This document shows, piece after piece, positions 1-14,139 of a stretch of 64,000 nucleotides of DNA (positions are counted from its first letter, which is position 1; each line of letters starts with the position of its first letter). Below the pieces are notes generated by a model. It saw only the letters and a list, made by a program, of their open reading frames with translations. It searched no databases and was not told the DNA's origin. This DNA comes from Sipunculus nudus. Its lineage: Eukaryota > Annelida > Sipuncula > Golfingiida > Sipunculidae. The position numbers were made by a program, and so were the translations under genes. The stretch is from the NCBI GenBank assembly GCA_026874595.1, contig CM049321.1:2930479-2994478 (forward strand). Direction: 5' to 3'.

Positions 1-324
1 AATATTTTTATGCCTAGTCATTTTGTACGATATTTTATACTATTGATAGTGAAGTGTTTGAACATTTTAGTGGAATTATGGAAGCTTTAACAGATAATTG
101 AACTTTCGACATTTATGTGTCTTATTTAATAATGTAAGCTTCTGAATGTATATTTTAATCAATTGGACTTTAATATCATATTCTTACAATGGTATGTTTA
201 ATGATTGCTGATTGTATTCTAGTTATGTAATAGCGTTTTAGAGCATGTATCATCAAGGACTTTACGCTTTATAAAATAAATTATTATTATTATTATGTAA
301 CTGCACCCGCATTCCATCGCCCAG

Positions 325-326
<2 letters not shown>

Positions 327-392
<66 letters not shown>
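327..392. repeat. (AT)33 microsatellite
   Basis: Uninterrupted AT dinucleotide run; reading frames here give only Tyr-Ile repeats. Confidence 0.98.
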
Positions 393-394
<2 letters not shown>

Positions 395-875
395 GGGGTA
401 GGTGGGGTGTGCATGTTGTCATAGTATGTACACAACACTTTGATAAGGTTTGTTACAGAAAATAAAGATATTTCGTATACACATATCCTGTAAGACACAT
501 GGACAGACTTGTTCCATCTGTTATTAACTATATCAAACGCACCTGCATGACCTGGTCAATTGAACGTCACTAGTCACGTGATCTGTATTATGTCGGAGTG
601 TGAGATAAACAGACTGACCGGTATTGAACAAATCGGACGAGTCTGCATCGACCCATTTCGCCCCGAAAGCAATTCACCCTCCGAGACAGGTCAGCTGGTC
701 CCTCTGTGGGAACTATTTAACTTTTCGATTCTGTATCCGATTCAGGCTTGAATGTAGCAGAGGATGTATTTACCATGCCTGATACTTCACTCATCACAAT
801 TTTTAAAGCATGCAGAGAGGCGGAATGAAATAACCAAGAAAATAACGATCCATTAACAGCTACACGCCGAGTAAC

Positions 876-940
<65 letters not shown>
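876..940 (+). repeat. (GT)n(GA)n compound microsatellite
   Basis: About 8 GT units run into about 20 GA units, then an imperfect GA tail. Confidence 0.95.
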
Positions 941-941
<1 letters not shown>

Positions 942-1462
942 TATTCAGAATTAACTTCATATAATAATTTTGTCAATAATTTTACTTTTACAAGTAAAAC
1001 GGAAAACTTAAATACAAATTTACATGTGATCAAATAATTTAACCATTACTGTAAAAAAATTATTTATAAATGGCATTATCTGAGGTTATGCATAACGCTC
1101 ACTTGCAAAAATGTGACACCCATAAATTACGTTAATTCTTAAACAATATTTGATCGCATTAATTACCATGAAGCAATACATTCTATACCAATCTTATAAA
1201 GCTGAGCTTGAATGTCAATTTTGCTCAATTTAAAACAATTATTTTTCATAATTTAAAGTTGATTTAAAACACCTTCATTCAAAAGAGTGAAAAAAATGCT
1301 ATATATTATAGTATCATTTATGACGATTCGATGAGACACCTGACGAAAAGTATATGAAGAAAATACAAATTATATGACTGTATTACCTCGAAGTCGCCGT
1401 GTTAAAAAATATGCGTTTTATTCGGCTGTCATTGAGGGAGACACTTAGCTTTGCCCTCCAAT

Positions 1463-1498
1463 CCCCCCCCCCCCCCACACACACACACCAAAAAAAAA
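1463..1498 (+). repeat. C14 (AC)n A9 compound simple repeat
   Basis: A 14-C homopolymer is followed by ACACACACAC and an A run. Confidence 0.95.
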
Positions 1499-1976
1499 GT
1501 TTCCATTTCCACTTGAAACAAGGCCCATGTTGAATATACAAAACATGCGCAGGTCCATATACAACTCACAGATGATTAACCTCCTCTACGATAACCGCGG
1601 CCGTTCTTTTTTAAAGAAATAAAAAATATATATAAATCAGGTGCGAAGCACGGGAATAAGAGCATCCATAAAGTGGCCAGAGTTCTCTAGTGACAAATCT
1701 ATAATTAATCTATATAATTCCAGTTATATTGGCCCAGCTTTCGGCGACCATGTATAAACAAAGGTTATGGTGTTATTACAGATGTTCATTTGTATGTATG
1801 AAAGGTTCATTATTGTGGGATAGATCAGACTTTACCACATCCGCATGTCCAACTCCGCGTCTATAAATCGGCCTGTGCCATGTACGGATATGTCAGTACC
1901 ATGCACCAAGAATTGTTAGAGATATAAAATCAGATTAAACTGAAGTCGCGATTAACTGGGTGCACGTATATTTTCT

Positions 1977-2000
1977 TTCTTTCTCTCTCTCTGTGTCTCT

Positions 2001-2036
<36 letters not shown>

Positions 2037-2062
2037 ACACACATATATATATATATATATAT
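1977..2062 (+). repeat. (CT)n(AC)n(AT)n compound microsatellite
   Basis: A CT tract with two GT interruptions passes through ACACAC into (AT)10. Confidence 0.95.
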
Positions 2063-2766
2063 TGTATAATTTAATGAAATTTTCACTCTCAGATATGATT
2101 ATAGGGTGCTTGTACCTACAAAGACAAAATAATATATGTCGTTTATAACATTATATATTTGTGTTTGTTTGTGTGTAAACGAATCTGCATATTTACATAA
2201 ATAATTATTGCCGCATTTATTGGATATATATATATATATAAATATATATTATATATATATATAATTATACTGGACGTAAGGATTATCCTGAAACGTAACA
2301 TATCTTGTCCCTCTTTATATATATACTTTAAAACAGTATACATAAACAGGAAGCTTTTTTAATGCATTTGTGTGTGATTTTTACTAAACATTTTAAACAT
2401 TTTTCTGAATTAATATAATAAGTATATATTAAGACTTACATTTTTCAGCTAATTACTAATAAAATGATAAAATTTTAATTAATTTGGCCAATGTCATAAC
2501 AATAATCGCAAGGCGTAAAACAAAAATATACTTGCTTCCATAAACTGAACTAAAGTTTGAAATATTCTGAAAACCATGTTTATTGCATAAACGTTGTTAC
2601 ACAACTTAATTCAGGGAGGCATTTATCTGTAAACGAATAATTTTATAATCTATATATGTATTGGCAGGCATGCATATACATGTGGGTATTCCCTTGTACA
2701 GAAACACATGTAGCCACACCTGATATATGTTATGCGTTTATACACGAATGGTTTCCAATACAAACA

Positions 2767-2775
<9 letters not shown>

Positions 2776-2817
<42 letters not shown>
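2776..2817. repeat. (AT)21 microsatellite
   Basis: Pure dinucleotide run; frames on both strands are Tyr-Ile artefacts. Confidence 0.97.
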
Positions 2818-2820
<3 letters not shown>

Positions 2821-3332
2821 TGTATATATATATATTAATGTATAAATGTCTACATGCATGCAGAATACCGAACGCCATCATCCGAACCATGGAACCAGTG
2901 TAGGTCGTATTAGTTATCATTTATAAATATAGTTGTACAATGTAAACAGGATCTTACATGTTCCTCGAAATTTGCGGGTTATGAACAGTAAGCATGAATA
3001 ATCAGTTGTACATACACGCAGGGCTGTTGCACGTAAGTGCAGAGACATTGGACATTAACCTATATATGTGTTGCTCGTTGTGATCAACCATGAGTGATTA
3101 ATGCTTGCATACATGGAGTGTTTTCATTTTCTGTTTCAAACGGTCTGAGCATATTTTCTACGCTTTGTCACTTGTATAAGATTATCATTGATTGTGTTTG
3201 TTATAAGCGGCCTTTGTTCTTAATGACATATATGTATATACATGCATTTAGCTCCTTTCAAAGCTATATATTGTCACACACATGTAAAACATATATTTTA
3301 CTATAAAATTGCACATAATTATGTTTATATAA

Positions 3333-3340
<8 letters not shown>

Positions 3341-3378
<38 letters not shown>
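3341..3378. repeat. (AT)19 microsatellite
   Basis: Pure dinucleotide run inside AT-rich DNA. Confidence 0.95.
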
Positions 3379-3382
<4 letters not shown>

Positions 3383-4079
3383 TTGTATAATTATTGTTTT
3401 ATAATTTTCATATTGCTGACTATTTATATATATCATATTACCTTAATTTCGTTATGCCTGTTTACAGAAGATTTATATGCCGTTCAGACTTTAAAGTGAA
3501 AGTTTAGATTGATAGAGAACATCTCCGACATAGAAGAAACACCATGCAAATGCACGCAGTCAGAATAGCTTCATGCACGTAAGTCTGTGCCATGGCCTCA
3601 GAGGCAGTGTCGGGTTATACACGAATGTATACTGAATGCACGTGAAACATCTATTATATATATGCGCATGAACACAGGCGGTAAATTGTTCTACAAATCT
3701 CTCTTTTACAGATATACGACCTATATCCAGGACACAGGCGGCAGAGAAGAATTCAGGACCTAAACAACCAGACTACCTTTGCAACAGACGAGTTAGGAGA
3801 CGTTTTTTTAACGATCTGCTGTTTAGATTCTACAGTTAACAACCCAAAGGTTACGCTTGCTGTGTTCTTGGACTTACCTATTTTATTCTTTAGTTCCGGA
3901 GAGCAGGGATTTCCAGTGGATTTCCTTGTAATATTGGTGGACACCCTGGCTCATACATATATGATCCGTTCGGTCTTGGGTTATGTTTGAACACGGGTGG
4001 ACGTTCTGCAGTGAATCAATCTTTACTGCGAGTTGTGTGTGCCTCCGTTCTAAACGGTCCGTGTATATACTAGCTTAAC

Positions 4080-5160
4080 CTTAGCCGTTTCCTTGTGCAG
4101 CGTGGTGCCAGCGCATTAGGCCTTCATGTTTATTTTCCTAAGTCGTTTTTATGACATCCTTGCAATGGTTGTTGTTATCAAGAGTCCCGCACCGGCTTAA
4201 TACGCCACGTTGTATGAAGCTTATAACGGGGCCACACTCCAGCCGACCCGACGCACCGAACCCACGTTGTATACCGAATCTATTAGAAAAATCGGTAGAC
4301 TTATTTGTCTCAAACGTATGTCCTTACCAAACAAACACGGGTCCTCCCCGTGATGCACTAAAGCTCCAACTTTCCGTGAACGATGCAAAGCATCAGGGGC
4401 TCCTTTTTGAGTTTACAAAAGAGGTGTGGTTGCGTTTTCCTGAGCCTAGGTGGAGCTGTCTGTTAGGATTTTACGCCGAGTAAATTCTGTTTTCCCCAAG
4501 TGGAAAACGGGTTGGTCCCTTGGCAGAGGAACTGGGTACACTGTACTGGAGTCGCGGAGTGCAGTCAGTCTACGGTCGGTTTGGCATCAGGACTCCCTCC
4601 AGCGCGGGGCAATCAGCTTTGAACGCGACTTAAGCCGGATTAACTGACACTGTACGTTGTATTCAAGACTCCAACCACGACTGACATTCGCAAAGCAGCA
4701 AAAGCGCTGTGGAACTATATGGTCGTCCACGACGCCAAACTCTTCCCAAACTGAGCGTCTAACCCCCTCTGGCAAAATTCCTTTCTCCTACCCAGTTTTT
4801 AGCCCTGGAGGTAAATTTTGAAAAGCAACTCTTGTCGACCAATCAGGTACCGCGTTCACGGTGATTATGCAAATTAAGTTATCCTGTAACTGTCAATCAT
4901 GAAGTAACAAGCGCTGTGATCCTGTGATGGGCGTTGGATGTAGGGACCGAGCTCCCTACAGCCTGCACGTTAAATCCCTGTTTGTTTTGGAACCCGGGAA
5001 CCGTCAGAACGGAAAATGGACACATGCAGATATTGTTAACTTCCACATTGAGCGTGTCTCAGCAAGTTTTATTTCCAGATGTTTACGCCGGGTATATGGT
5101 TTTAATCGTATGAAACACGTGTACTACAAGTGTTTTGCTAAAGGGTAGAATGGTTTTCGC
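4080..5160. other. GC-richer, repeat-poor stretch; no gene recognised
   Basis: Open frames of 60-110 codons overlap on both strands (for example 4151-4483 plus) without recognisable domains, splice context or codon pattern. It contains no simple repeats. Either conserved non-coding DNA or an unrecognised old repeat. Confidence 0.3.
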
Positions 5161-5494
5161 TATAACACATGCGACACACAACAGTGGTTGAAGTGGTCCA
5201 AGCCTGGATGTTATAAAAAGAATTACTGATTGTTAAGCCATACTTTGGCAACAACAATAAATCTCATTTGATAACTAATGATTATTGTTGTGCACTGCAG
5301 TGCGTAATAGTGAATTAAACCACCCAGGTCACATTACAAGAACCCCAGTGCAGCCTAAACTCTGGGTGTGTGAGCATTATCCATTTTGAAAGAAAGGGTG
5401 TTGTTGTTAGTTAACTTAATGATGCAATAGATGTATAGCCTTGAGCATATCTGATTTAAAGTAATGTCGTAAACGGGCGGCAATAACGACATTC

Positions 5495-5610
5495 AGTAAT
5501 AATAATAATAATATTAATTATTATTATTATTATTATTATTATATTATTATTATTATTATTATTATCATTATTAATATAATTATTGTTGTTGTTGTTATTA
5601 TTATAAGAAG
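5495..5610. repeat. (AAT)n-(ATT)n inverted trinucleotide tract
   Basis: About five AAT units are followed directly by many ATT units, so the left part is complementary to the right and can fold back. Confidence 0.9.
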
Positions 5611-5897
5611 AGTAAGAAGAAAACAGAGAAAGTATTGGAAGTTGCGTTAGGACTATATATAATATAATATATGTTCATAGTTCATATATGGGAAAAGAAA
5701 CATTTATAAAAGCCTTCCCTAGATAACTGTATAAGTGCATGCATATTTACTGCCATTTGTTGGATTGTAAAATTCATTTCTGTCTTTTTCTTTCACAGAT
5801 TTTGTTTCAGCAGAACGTTTGTAAAAACCTTATAATAATTATTATTGATAGGGTTAATGTACATTATTTTATCATCTTTCCTTTATTTGGCATTATA

Positions 5898-5900
<3 letters not shown>

Positions 5901-5942
<42 letters not shown>
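5901..5942. repeat. (AT)21 microsatellite
   Basis: Pure dinucleotide run ending at CGTGTGTGTATGTG. Confidence 0.97.
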
Positions 5943-5944
<2 letters not shown>

Positions 5945-6486
5945 TGTGTGTATGTGTATGTGAAAGATATATTGCAAATACTTAAAGATTCACCAAAGTT
6001 TAGATGTGGATCAGCGGGTTTTTCATGATGCTATAGTTAAACGTATACTGTTGCAATACATTTGGAAAAGATATCTCAGACAGTCAATTTAGCGGGCCCT
6101 GGTTTCATTTCTTATGCAATGGTGTGAGGTATACATGAAGTTATTGTCAGAGCACCGGGGACATGAGGATATAACTACTATCACTTTTATATCGTTTACG
6201 TGCACATGATTATGTTACATTTCAGATATTCGAAATAATTCCGTACCAGCACCCGTGTGATTTTTAATTGCGTGTGATTTTTAATTGTTATTAATATGTT
6301 GCGAACATTTTGACAAACAATTTTCGCCCTCATAAATTTATGTGCACATATCCACCAAGTTTGAACAACTTTGTTTTATATAATATGAATTATGAAATAT
6401 AATATATAAAATATAAGTTCGCAACCTGGTTGAGTTATAATTTTTAAATACTGAAGCACGTTTCTGATTTTTGGATATGTGAGTTG

Positions 6487-6488
<2 letters not shown>

Positions 6489-6546
<58 letters not shown>

Positions 6547-6568
6547 GTATACTATATATATTGTCTAT

Positions 6569-6608
<40 letters not shown>
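6489..6608. repeat. Two (AT)n microsatellites separated by 27 bp
   Basis: (TA)28 at 6489-6544 and (AT)18 at 6572-6608, split by a short degenerate TA segment with TTGTCTATTAC. Confidence 0.97.
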
Positions 6609-6613
<5 letters not shown>

Positions 6614-7269
6614 TTGTGTGTTTAATTTGCTCCAAGATGTTGGAACTTACTAATATGCATATATGCAACATTTTATACATATATATATATTTATTGTTTA
6701 CATGTATTGTTCACATATATATACATATATATGTATATGTGTTCTTAGATATGTTCATTAAAATATAACTTCCTATATTGTATATTATACTATATTTTAT
6801 ATATAGATGTGTGTTTGTATGTATTAAGTGAACATGCATTTGTGTATCGCTAAAAAGTGTGGTTATTCCAACCAGGACGTTCGGGTTAAGCAGTAACAGT
6901 GATGTTTACACAGCTGTGTGTAGTTGTGTGTACGAGTATACTCCTGGGCTAAACACGCTTGTCCGGCTTGGTGACCACACAACTTTCTTAAATACACCGA
7001 TGGCAATGTAACTCTATGAGGCTTAGGAAATTCATGGACCATTCCGGCTTTATACAGTACACAGCACGTGATTTTATCAATTTTCCCCTGGCTTTCTTTG
7101 CACGGCTAAAGATTTGTTTTGCTCCCAGTCTTTGTGAGTAATTTTCTATTATTCGTGTTCAACACGCGGAACAGAGGTCATAATAGAGTTTTAAATGCAG
7201 GTCTCTAATCATAGAACGCCTTGACAAGTCTTTTACGTACGAACTATTTGTATGTGGCTAAGAGGTTTG

Positions 7270-7700
7270 CAGTTCGAGCGAAGTAAATGTAATGGCGCGA
7301 TTGTTCGGGCTCACAAAAGCTAGCGAAGGCAAAGCGCTTGGCGTAGAAACCCCCGGTGACAGCTATGGACGTCATAAGCCCCGCCTTCCCAATTATGGAA
7401 CCCTTGGCCGTAAAGACCCAAGAGAACTTAGCACACGCCGTGCGCTTTCCATTGAATGAAGCATGGTTTATTTTCGGAAGTATTTAGCCGAACGGAGCTT
7501 GATCTTGCAAACAGAGCTGTTATTATTGAAAACAGCAAGTCTAAACAGTCGTGGCCCAGGCTTTCTCGTTTCGCACCTCACTTTATGTGTTAAATGTAGC
7601 CTGCGCTGTCTTTTAATAGGACAGCGCTCTCTCAAAACGTGTGTATTTAACAGCTTTACACAGTACATTAAACAACCTACATAACATGTATAACAAGTAC
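7270..7700. other. GC-richer, repeat-poor stretch; no gene recognised
   Basis: It contains GGACGTCATAA (half CRE-like) and complementary GACAGCGCT/AGCGCTGTC-type words near 7600-7630. Two frames of 73 and 84 codons on opposite strands are mutual shadows. Confidence 0.25.
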
Positions 7701-8401
7701 TACAGACGCCTATTTTCAACACTGTATCTATACTTATTTAAATGTCTCTCCTAACTGACTGCAAAAGTACTCAGTTATTAATATGTATCCATCTGATAAT
7801 ATGTTAGTACTTGGCGGCCCAACTCGCGTTTTCCTCCTAAAATTGCTCACTGACATTTGGTATTTTTTATAACAAAATTCCAAATTCATTCCCCAAAGTA
7901 TTCTGCGTGTTTTCAATGACAAAATGAGTCAGATATCTGAATGATTAATTATAATAAAATAGAAAAATACTTTCACCACATTTTAGAAATTTGGATTCCA
8001 ATCACAATCTAAAAGAGGCTGTTTCCACATCAACAGGTCACCACAGGCCGGAGGGTTGTACAATATAAATGTTGGGACTTCTTATGTTTTTTAAAGCCCG
8101 TTCTTGATAGAAGGTGTGGTCGCCATAACTACAAGGAATGTCTATAGTAATACAATGTATATTTATGAAACACACTATAAACATTTATCAATTAAGTATC
8201 AAGAGGAGACTGATTCTCGGCAATATTCGCGCATCTTTTAATGAGGTCTGAAGTCACAAAAATATACTTACCAGGAATATGATTTATTTTGACGAAACTT
8301 ACTCCGAGTTTATATATGGTAACCAAATAAAGTATCTGCGCGTCTTTAATGAGTTAATAACTGGTCACAAGATTAAAAACGAGCATATTTTTCACTCTTT
8401 G

Positions 8402-8403
<2 letters not shown>

Positions 8404-8448
<45 letters not shown>
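8404..8448. repeat. (AT)22 microsatellite
   Basis: Pure dinucleotide run. Confidence 0.97.
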
Positions 8449-8453
<5 letters not shown>

Positions 8454-8524
8454 TACTCTTGCATGCATGTTTATATATAACATATTTTTGCATATATTAG
8501 TTCCTAGATTAGTACCTTATCGAC

Positions 8525-8525
<1 letters not shown>

Positions 8526-8582
<57 letters not shown>
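8526..8582. repeat. (AT)28 microsatellite
   Basis: Pure dinucleotide run, 77 bp after the previous one. Confidence 0.97.
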
Positions 8583-8584
<2 letters not shown>

Positions 8585-8985
8585 TGCCTGTGTGAGTACG
8601 TTTGAGTGAATAATCTTCAAAATGCAATGGGATACAAGTTGGATAATTGTGAATATCATGGAGCATAATTTAGATGATTTCTGTATATGATTAAAGGATT
8701 ATTCTGATGATGCTGACGATATTAAATGAGGAGGACATTTTACCTGAGTAATGACACACTGTAATATATTATTATTATACCAAAACAAATAGGGTTTTTT
8801 TTCTTGACATCACGAGAATTGTAAAATATAAAATATAAAATTTCATTCTCATAAATATGTCTGTATGAGTATATATTATTGATAAGATATATATATATAT
8901 AAAATCTACATATATAATTTTTTGAGTCAAAATAATTCAAATATCATTAAATATATGTATGTGTGTGTTATTTCAATATTGTGAT

Positions 8986-8987
<2 letters not shown>

Positions 8988-9060
<73 letters not shown>
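8988..9060. repeat. (AT)36 microsatellite
   Basis: The longest pure AT run in the window. Confidence 0.98.
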
Positions 9061-9064
<4 letters not shown>

Positions 9065-10294
9065 CATATTAAGTACCCAAAGAAGACTGCGATTGATCAG
9101 ATCATTCATATCTTGTTCATATTGCATGCTCAAACACGAGATAATATATATATAGGTGCAAAAAAGACATAAGAATTGTTTTTTAAGCATATGTATATTT
9201 GTATATATGCCAATAGAATTTAAATGTTTACGACGTTGTCTTTTAAATCCTTAACGTTTCAGCATAGACGAAGAAAACACAGGCTTATAACAATGACAGG
9301 AGTCGTACTAATCATGTCTTTGTTATAATTAGCCCGGGGGAAAGCCCCTCGGTAACCTTGGTGCGCGTGTCAATTTCACGCTGGGGTGATTCAATTGTAA
9401 GAAATAGCATTATCGGGGAATCCCTGGTCGATTTCACGACAGAAACAGACAAAGACTGTCATGGAAAAGCGTCCTGGCCAGTCATTAGCAACAAACCCAC
9501 TGTTTTTTACCATTTTTTTTCCTTCTCTCAAAATGCAGTGCAAATCCAATCGGTGTCCAATGCTCTTATACATGAAGCCCCCGAACAAATTATTTTCCTT
9601 AATTCTTTGATGAAAAGTTTGATCAATCAAATGTAATTAATTTTAAGCTGATCACGAATTAGTGAATGTTTTGCATACCTCAAACCCATGCATGGTGACA
9701 GGACATGTATTATAAACCTGACAATTTTCTTCCATTTTTTTTCTGTTGTAAGAAAAAAATCCCTGGTATATCTGTAATCAGTGCCTCTTTTTGTTCGGAT
9801 TTCATCTAATTATAGTTGTTTTTGTTCTGTTGACATAATTCGCTCCAGGCACCTTTTCTATTAATTATTTCGTCTTATATTGCAGCTCAATCAATGCATG
9901 TTCACTCGGTAATGATGACGACAGTAATGTACTGCAGATGACAATATTAAAAAAGTAAACGAAAACAATAAACTATATATTAAATCACATTTAAAATATT
10001 ATTACATGGAGAAACAAGCATTATATGTTTGTCCTTAGAGTTCACTATACGTGTAATTTATAGTCTACTTGTTTCAATTCCCTTTAAACACACATCTATA
10101 TATAGAGCTCCATGGAAAACTGATGTGAATGTTGTATTTTGATTTTTAATCCAATAAAATTTTAAGTTTCTATATTTTCTACAAATGTTGGTTGTTTGTC
10201 AGGGTATATGCCTGTTAAATCAATAGATGTGGGTCAAAGCTAATCATGTACTAAAATTGAAAAGTACGGTAATTACAGAAAATTATCAATATTG

Positions 10295-10295
<1 letters not shown>

Positions 10296-10347
<52 letters not shown>
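10296..10347. repeat. (AT)26 microsatellite
   Basis: Pure dinucleotide run. Confidence 0.97.
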
Positions 10348-10351
<4 letters not shown>

Positions 10352-10964
10352 GTATGGTCGAATAGGTTACGAGACATGCTGAGGCGTTTTATTTAAGGCT
10401 GTCTATAGCAGAAGTATGGTTAAATTTGGGTCGTCTAACATGCATGTGGTCGTCTAACTGGAGTCGTCTTTAGATGCCATGGATTTAAATTTGGCTATGT
10501 TTTCTCTCCAAGCAATATCGATCTGTTAAATACACCCAGGTGTCTTTCTTGTAAATAAAACATATGATTATACATATATAAGAAGGCTATAGCTGTAGAT
10601 TGTGGCTGAATTGGCTTTTGCTCATGCTTTCCCGCAAAATTTAAAGAAATCATTAATATATCTTTATAGGACTCTGTTCCAACAAAACAATTAATGATAA
10701 AGGTTTCTTCTTAATGTCTTTTTCATGATTCCATGCACATTATGAAAGGTTTTATAATATAAGAAAATAAATCTGAATAAAAAGAATCATATTTCCTATG
10801 ATTAAAAGACAAAAGACGTATCATGCAGAAATGTCTGAAAAAAGGACCTATAGTATTTTTTTCTTTTTTTACTCATTCTTCACATCCAGTTGTATCATTA
10901 AATGTAACAGAGTAATACGATTTACTTAAGTTCCCTGTAACTATATATTACGCACACACACACA

Positions 10965-10967
<3 letters not shown>

Positions 10968-11014
<47 letters not shown>
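10968..11014. repeat. (AT)23 microsatellite
   Basis: Pure run preceded by a short (CA)6. Confidence 0.97.
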
Positions 11015-11016
<2 letters not shown>

Positions 11017-12944
11017 TGGGATGAAATATTAGCTTGTAATCGAAAGGTTACCTTGAGAAACATGTTGATACTTAGAATGATGAGCTTAAAAGGTAATTGA
11101 AATTAGCACATGTGCTTATCCCACTTGTCGTATATACCATACATACATGCAAGCCGTCTTAGTTCAGTGGATTGTACCATAAACCATACATAATACGTTT
11201 ACCGTATATTATAAATGAGGCACAACGTTTTTGCTGCAAACACAAGGGTGTTAGAATCCCGGCACACAATGTATAGTTAATTTATAGCGACTCAGCGGGA
11301 GTTTTGACAGCGCTATTAACAATTAGTACGCGTGCAACTAACCGACACACGTGTTGTAACACCCGTGGTGTGAAATGCCATGCACATAAAGTGATTCCAT
11401 CCCGGTGAGTTTAACTATAGCTTTGTAATATACACTTCAAAATCTTGGTGACCATAAAAGCAAAATAAACAATCAGATACCCGTGCATGCTTTACACTTA
11501 TCTTATATATACGTTCGTTGTATATCTTACGTTTCATTTATGGGGAAATGTAAGTAAAACATGGTGCATGGTATATACCATTATATACTCCATTGTCAGG
11601 TCCAGTGACATTGTCCTATTAACCGAATTTATATATAGTTGACGTGCCTGAAGGCGGGCGATTAGTTGTCAAAAACAAGATCCCGGGAGTTGCAATACAC
11701 TTTATCTCATTTCACCTTAAAGCTAATGGATCATTGTGAAATATATATTCGCAAACTGTCAAATTCGTATTTGTAACTAAATACTTGGCCTCTCACAGAA
11801 AATTTAGTAACTGTTATATACTGTATAACGACTGTTATAGTTAATTATATTAAGTTCAGTACATGTATTTAGAATCGGAGAAAATGTTTTATAACAAATA
11901 TTTTAGACTACATATTTTCTGTCATATATATTTTGATAAAGTAAGTAATAAAATAATGGAAGTAACATACTTGAAAACCTTCCCTCAGTTTATATGCATG
12001 AGTATTTCCTGGGATATATGGTTAAACATAAATATAACTATATATGAATTACACTTTGATGCTTAAAATCGATCCCCCTCCCCCCCCCCCCCCCAAGTCT
12101 GTTTAGTCTTTTGTTAAAAAAAAAATCTTCGGTTTTACCTATATAAATAACAGGCCAATGTATAAATGGACATATATACATATATACAATGCATATTAAA
12201 AAATGTGACACTATTATCATTTATTATCCTATATACATATTAATTATAGAAAACTTCAGTAAAGCTTTAGTGGGTATACTATTCATTCCACGTTGTCTTT
12301 GAAAAAATAAACACAGAACTAATCTATTATTGATTTATAGTCTGATTCTAGTTCATGTAAACAATAACAATGCCTTGATCTTCTCATAAAGCAAATATTT
12401 ATTACGTAAAATAAACATAACGCATGTGGATAATTAAAACGATCTCCGGGTGGTATATATATAAAAAAATTAATGTTCATGTATTCTGTATCCCGTCATT
12501 GATAAAATAATTGTATTGTTTGTCTCACATAAATATGACAATCGAAATCACGAAATATGGACGTGCAAAAAAATTTTAAATAAATTTGATAATCCTAACC
12601 TCGTAAAGTATAAATATTCATTTTTCTTAAACCATAGAAACTATATATTGTTTTGGCAGACATTTGCATAAATAATTTGGTTTAGTGCCTAATGATTAAC
12701 TATATTATAATTATTATGTATAACTATAATTTCACCTTCAGTAAAAAGGCAAACCTAGACATCTATATATAGTGTATATTTTTTTCCACTATGCTGATAA
12801 CCCTAAAGTGTGTGTGGGACTTATATATAAATCCAATCCCAAGATAGATGTGTTACGATTTAGCGACTTCATGGTTGCATTAAAGATGAACTCTGTCTAC
12901 CAGAGCTACTTTTTATGTGTGTGCTAACGTAAAATTGATTTTTT

Positions 12945-13285
12945 AGATTTTGATCCCAAACAATTTGAAATTTAATTTTATATCATGAAAGAAACACGGC
13001 AGAGGAAAAACAAAAACAAAATGTTTTGTAATATTGTCATATTACAATAACTCAGTAAAAAGTGGGTTGCTGTCACAGGTTGCATAAAATTGTACATTTA
13101 AAAATTTCAAATTTCAAATTTCCTATGAAAACTTAATATGAATTTTATAAATAAATATACAATTATAAAGAACACTAAACTAGGTTTAAAATTATATATA
13201 CCTCAAGGATCTAATATTGCATTTAAATGACTCTTGGGCTGATTTTTATTTATGGAATTTTTGCCAGGGTTGCTACACTTTCAAG
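12945..13285. mobile_element. MITE-like element, copy 1 (left end eroded)
   Basis: It shares AAAAAGTGGGTTGCTGTCAC and a TTTCCTATGAAAA segment with the 30.4-kb copy, and ends TTTTTGCCAGGGTTGCTACA, homologous to that copy's right end. The left terminal repeat could not be placed with confidence, so the start is approximate. Confidence 0.6.
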
Positions 13286-13889
13286 TCGGCTTTTCACTTG
13301 CCTTAAATATATAGAATATATGTGAATTCTGGTTACTCTGTAAAAATATTAACGAACTGGGCTGATTCAGGGTCAGATAGGTTTTTATATTTCCTCTTTG
13401 CCGTATTTATGACCTTTTTCACCCCTATGTTGATACACATAAAAAACACGTTACTGAGGTGGGTGGTTGCACATGTGCGCAAGTTGAAAGACTTGTTACA
13501 GAACACCATTTGCAAAACTCTAGTTCTTCTAATTTGCCACCAGACGTCCTTGTTGAATGTGTTTGGATTACTAGTATTTTGGCGGGCTCACCACGTTATA
13601 TAAGCACATGGATATAGGCAAAACGAACAGTACGTGAACCGCAGAATCAGCGTTTTTTCTTACTTATTTTTTAATGAATGTTCAAGGGATTATCTGTAGT
13701 TAAGAGAAATCGGATATCGGTATAGGCCCCTTTAATAAAAATAAAAAGGTATAGGCCTCTTTAATATCCCCAGTAAGTAAGTAAGTAACCAATAAAACCT
13801 AGATAAACAAAATATTTTCTGTCGGGGTATAAAATGAAACAAATATTCCCTCGATCGGCAACACTATATAGTATAATGCCGGCGGAAAA

Positions 13890-13895
13890 GCTTCT

Positions 13896-13973
<78 letters not shown>

Positions 13974-13980
13974 AAGAAGC
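13890..13980. repeat. (AT)36 flanked by perfect inverted GCTTCTTCCA arms
   Basis: GCTTCTTCCA (13890-13899) and TGGAAGAAGC (13971-13980) flank a ~72-bp AT run, making a ~91-bp near-palindrome. Confidence 0.95.
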
Positions 13981-14139
13981 ATGAGCATTGACAATGTTTA
14001 AGTGTTGATTTCGTATTATACTAAGCAGGTAAAAGGATATGAGTTATTAGGATGACAGCATTCAAATTTCAGAGGAAATCATCATAGAAAATTCAAAGTT
14101 CTCCAGAGTAAAACAAACGTGGAAGTTTCAGCTTTCGCC

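Larger units (their letters stand above)
2100..4079. other. AT-rich DNA, no gene
   Basis: Apart from the listed (AT)n tracts, nothing recognisable. A minus-strand 63-codon frame (3753-3944) contains a good splice-donor-like ATAGGTAAGT but no recognisable protein. Confidence 0.5.
9061..12940. other. AT-rich DNA, no gene
   Basis: Contains (AT)n tracts and a C15 run at 12080-12094. Frames at 9358-9636 (both strands) overlap and show no domain. Confidence 0.5.

Noticed and set aside
3753-3944. Possible exon ending at a GTAAGT donor on the minus strand
   Set aside because: One good donor-like site is expected by chance in this length; no acceptor, domain or second exon could be linked.
4151-4483. 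110-codon plus-strand ORF
   Set aside because: Not recognised, overlapped by other frames, no supporting signals.
6484-6768. Tyr-Ile repeat ORFs over (AT)n tracts here and elsewhere
   Set aside because: AT dinucleotide runs translate to Tyr-Ile in every frame; not coding.
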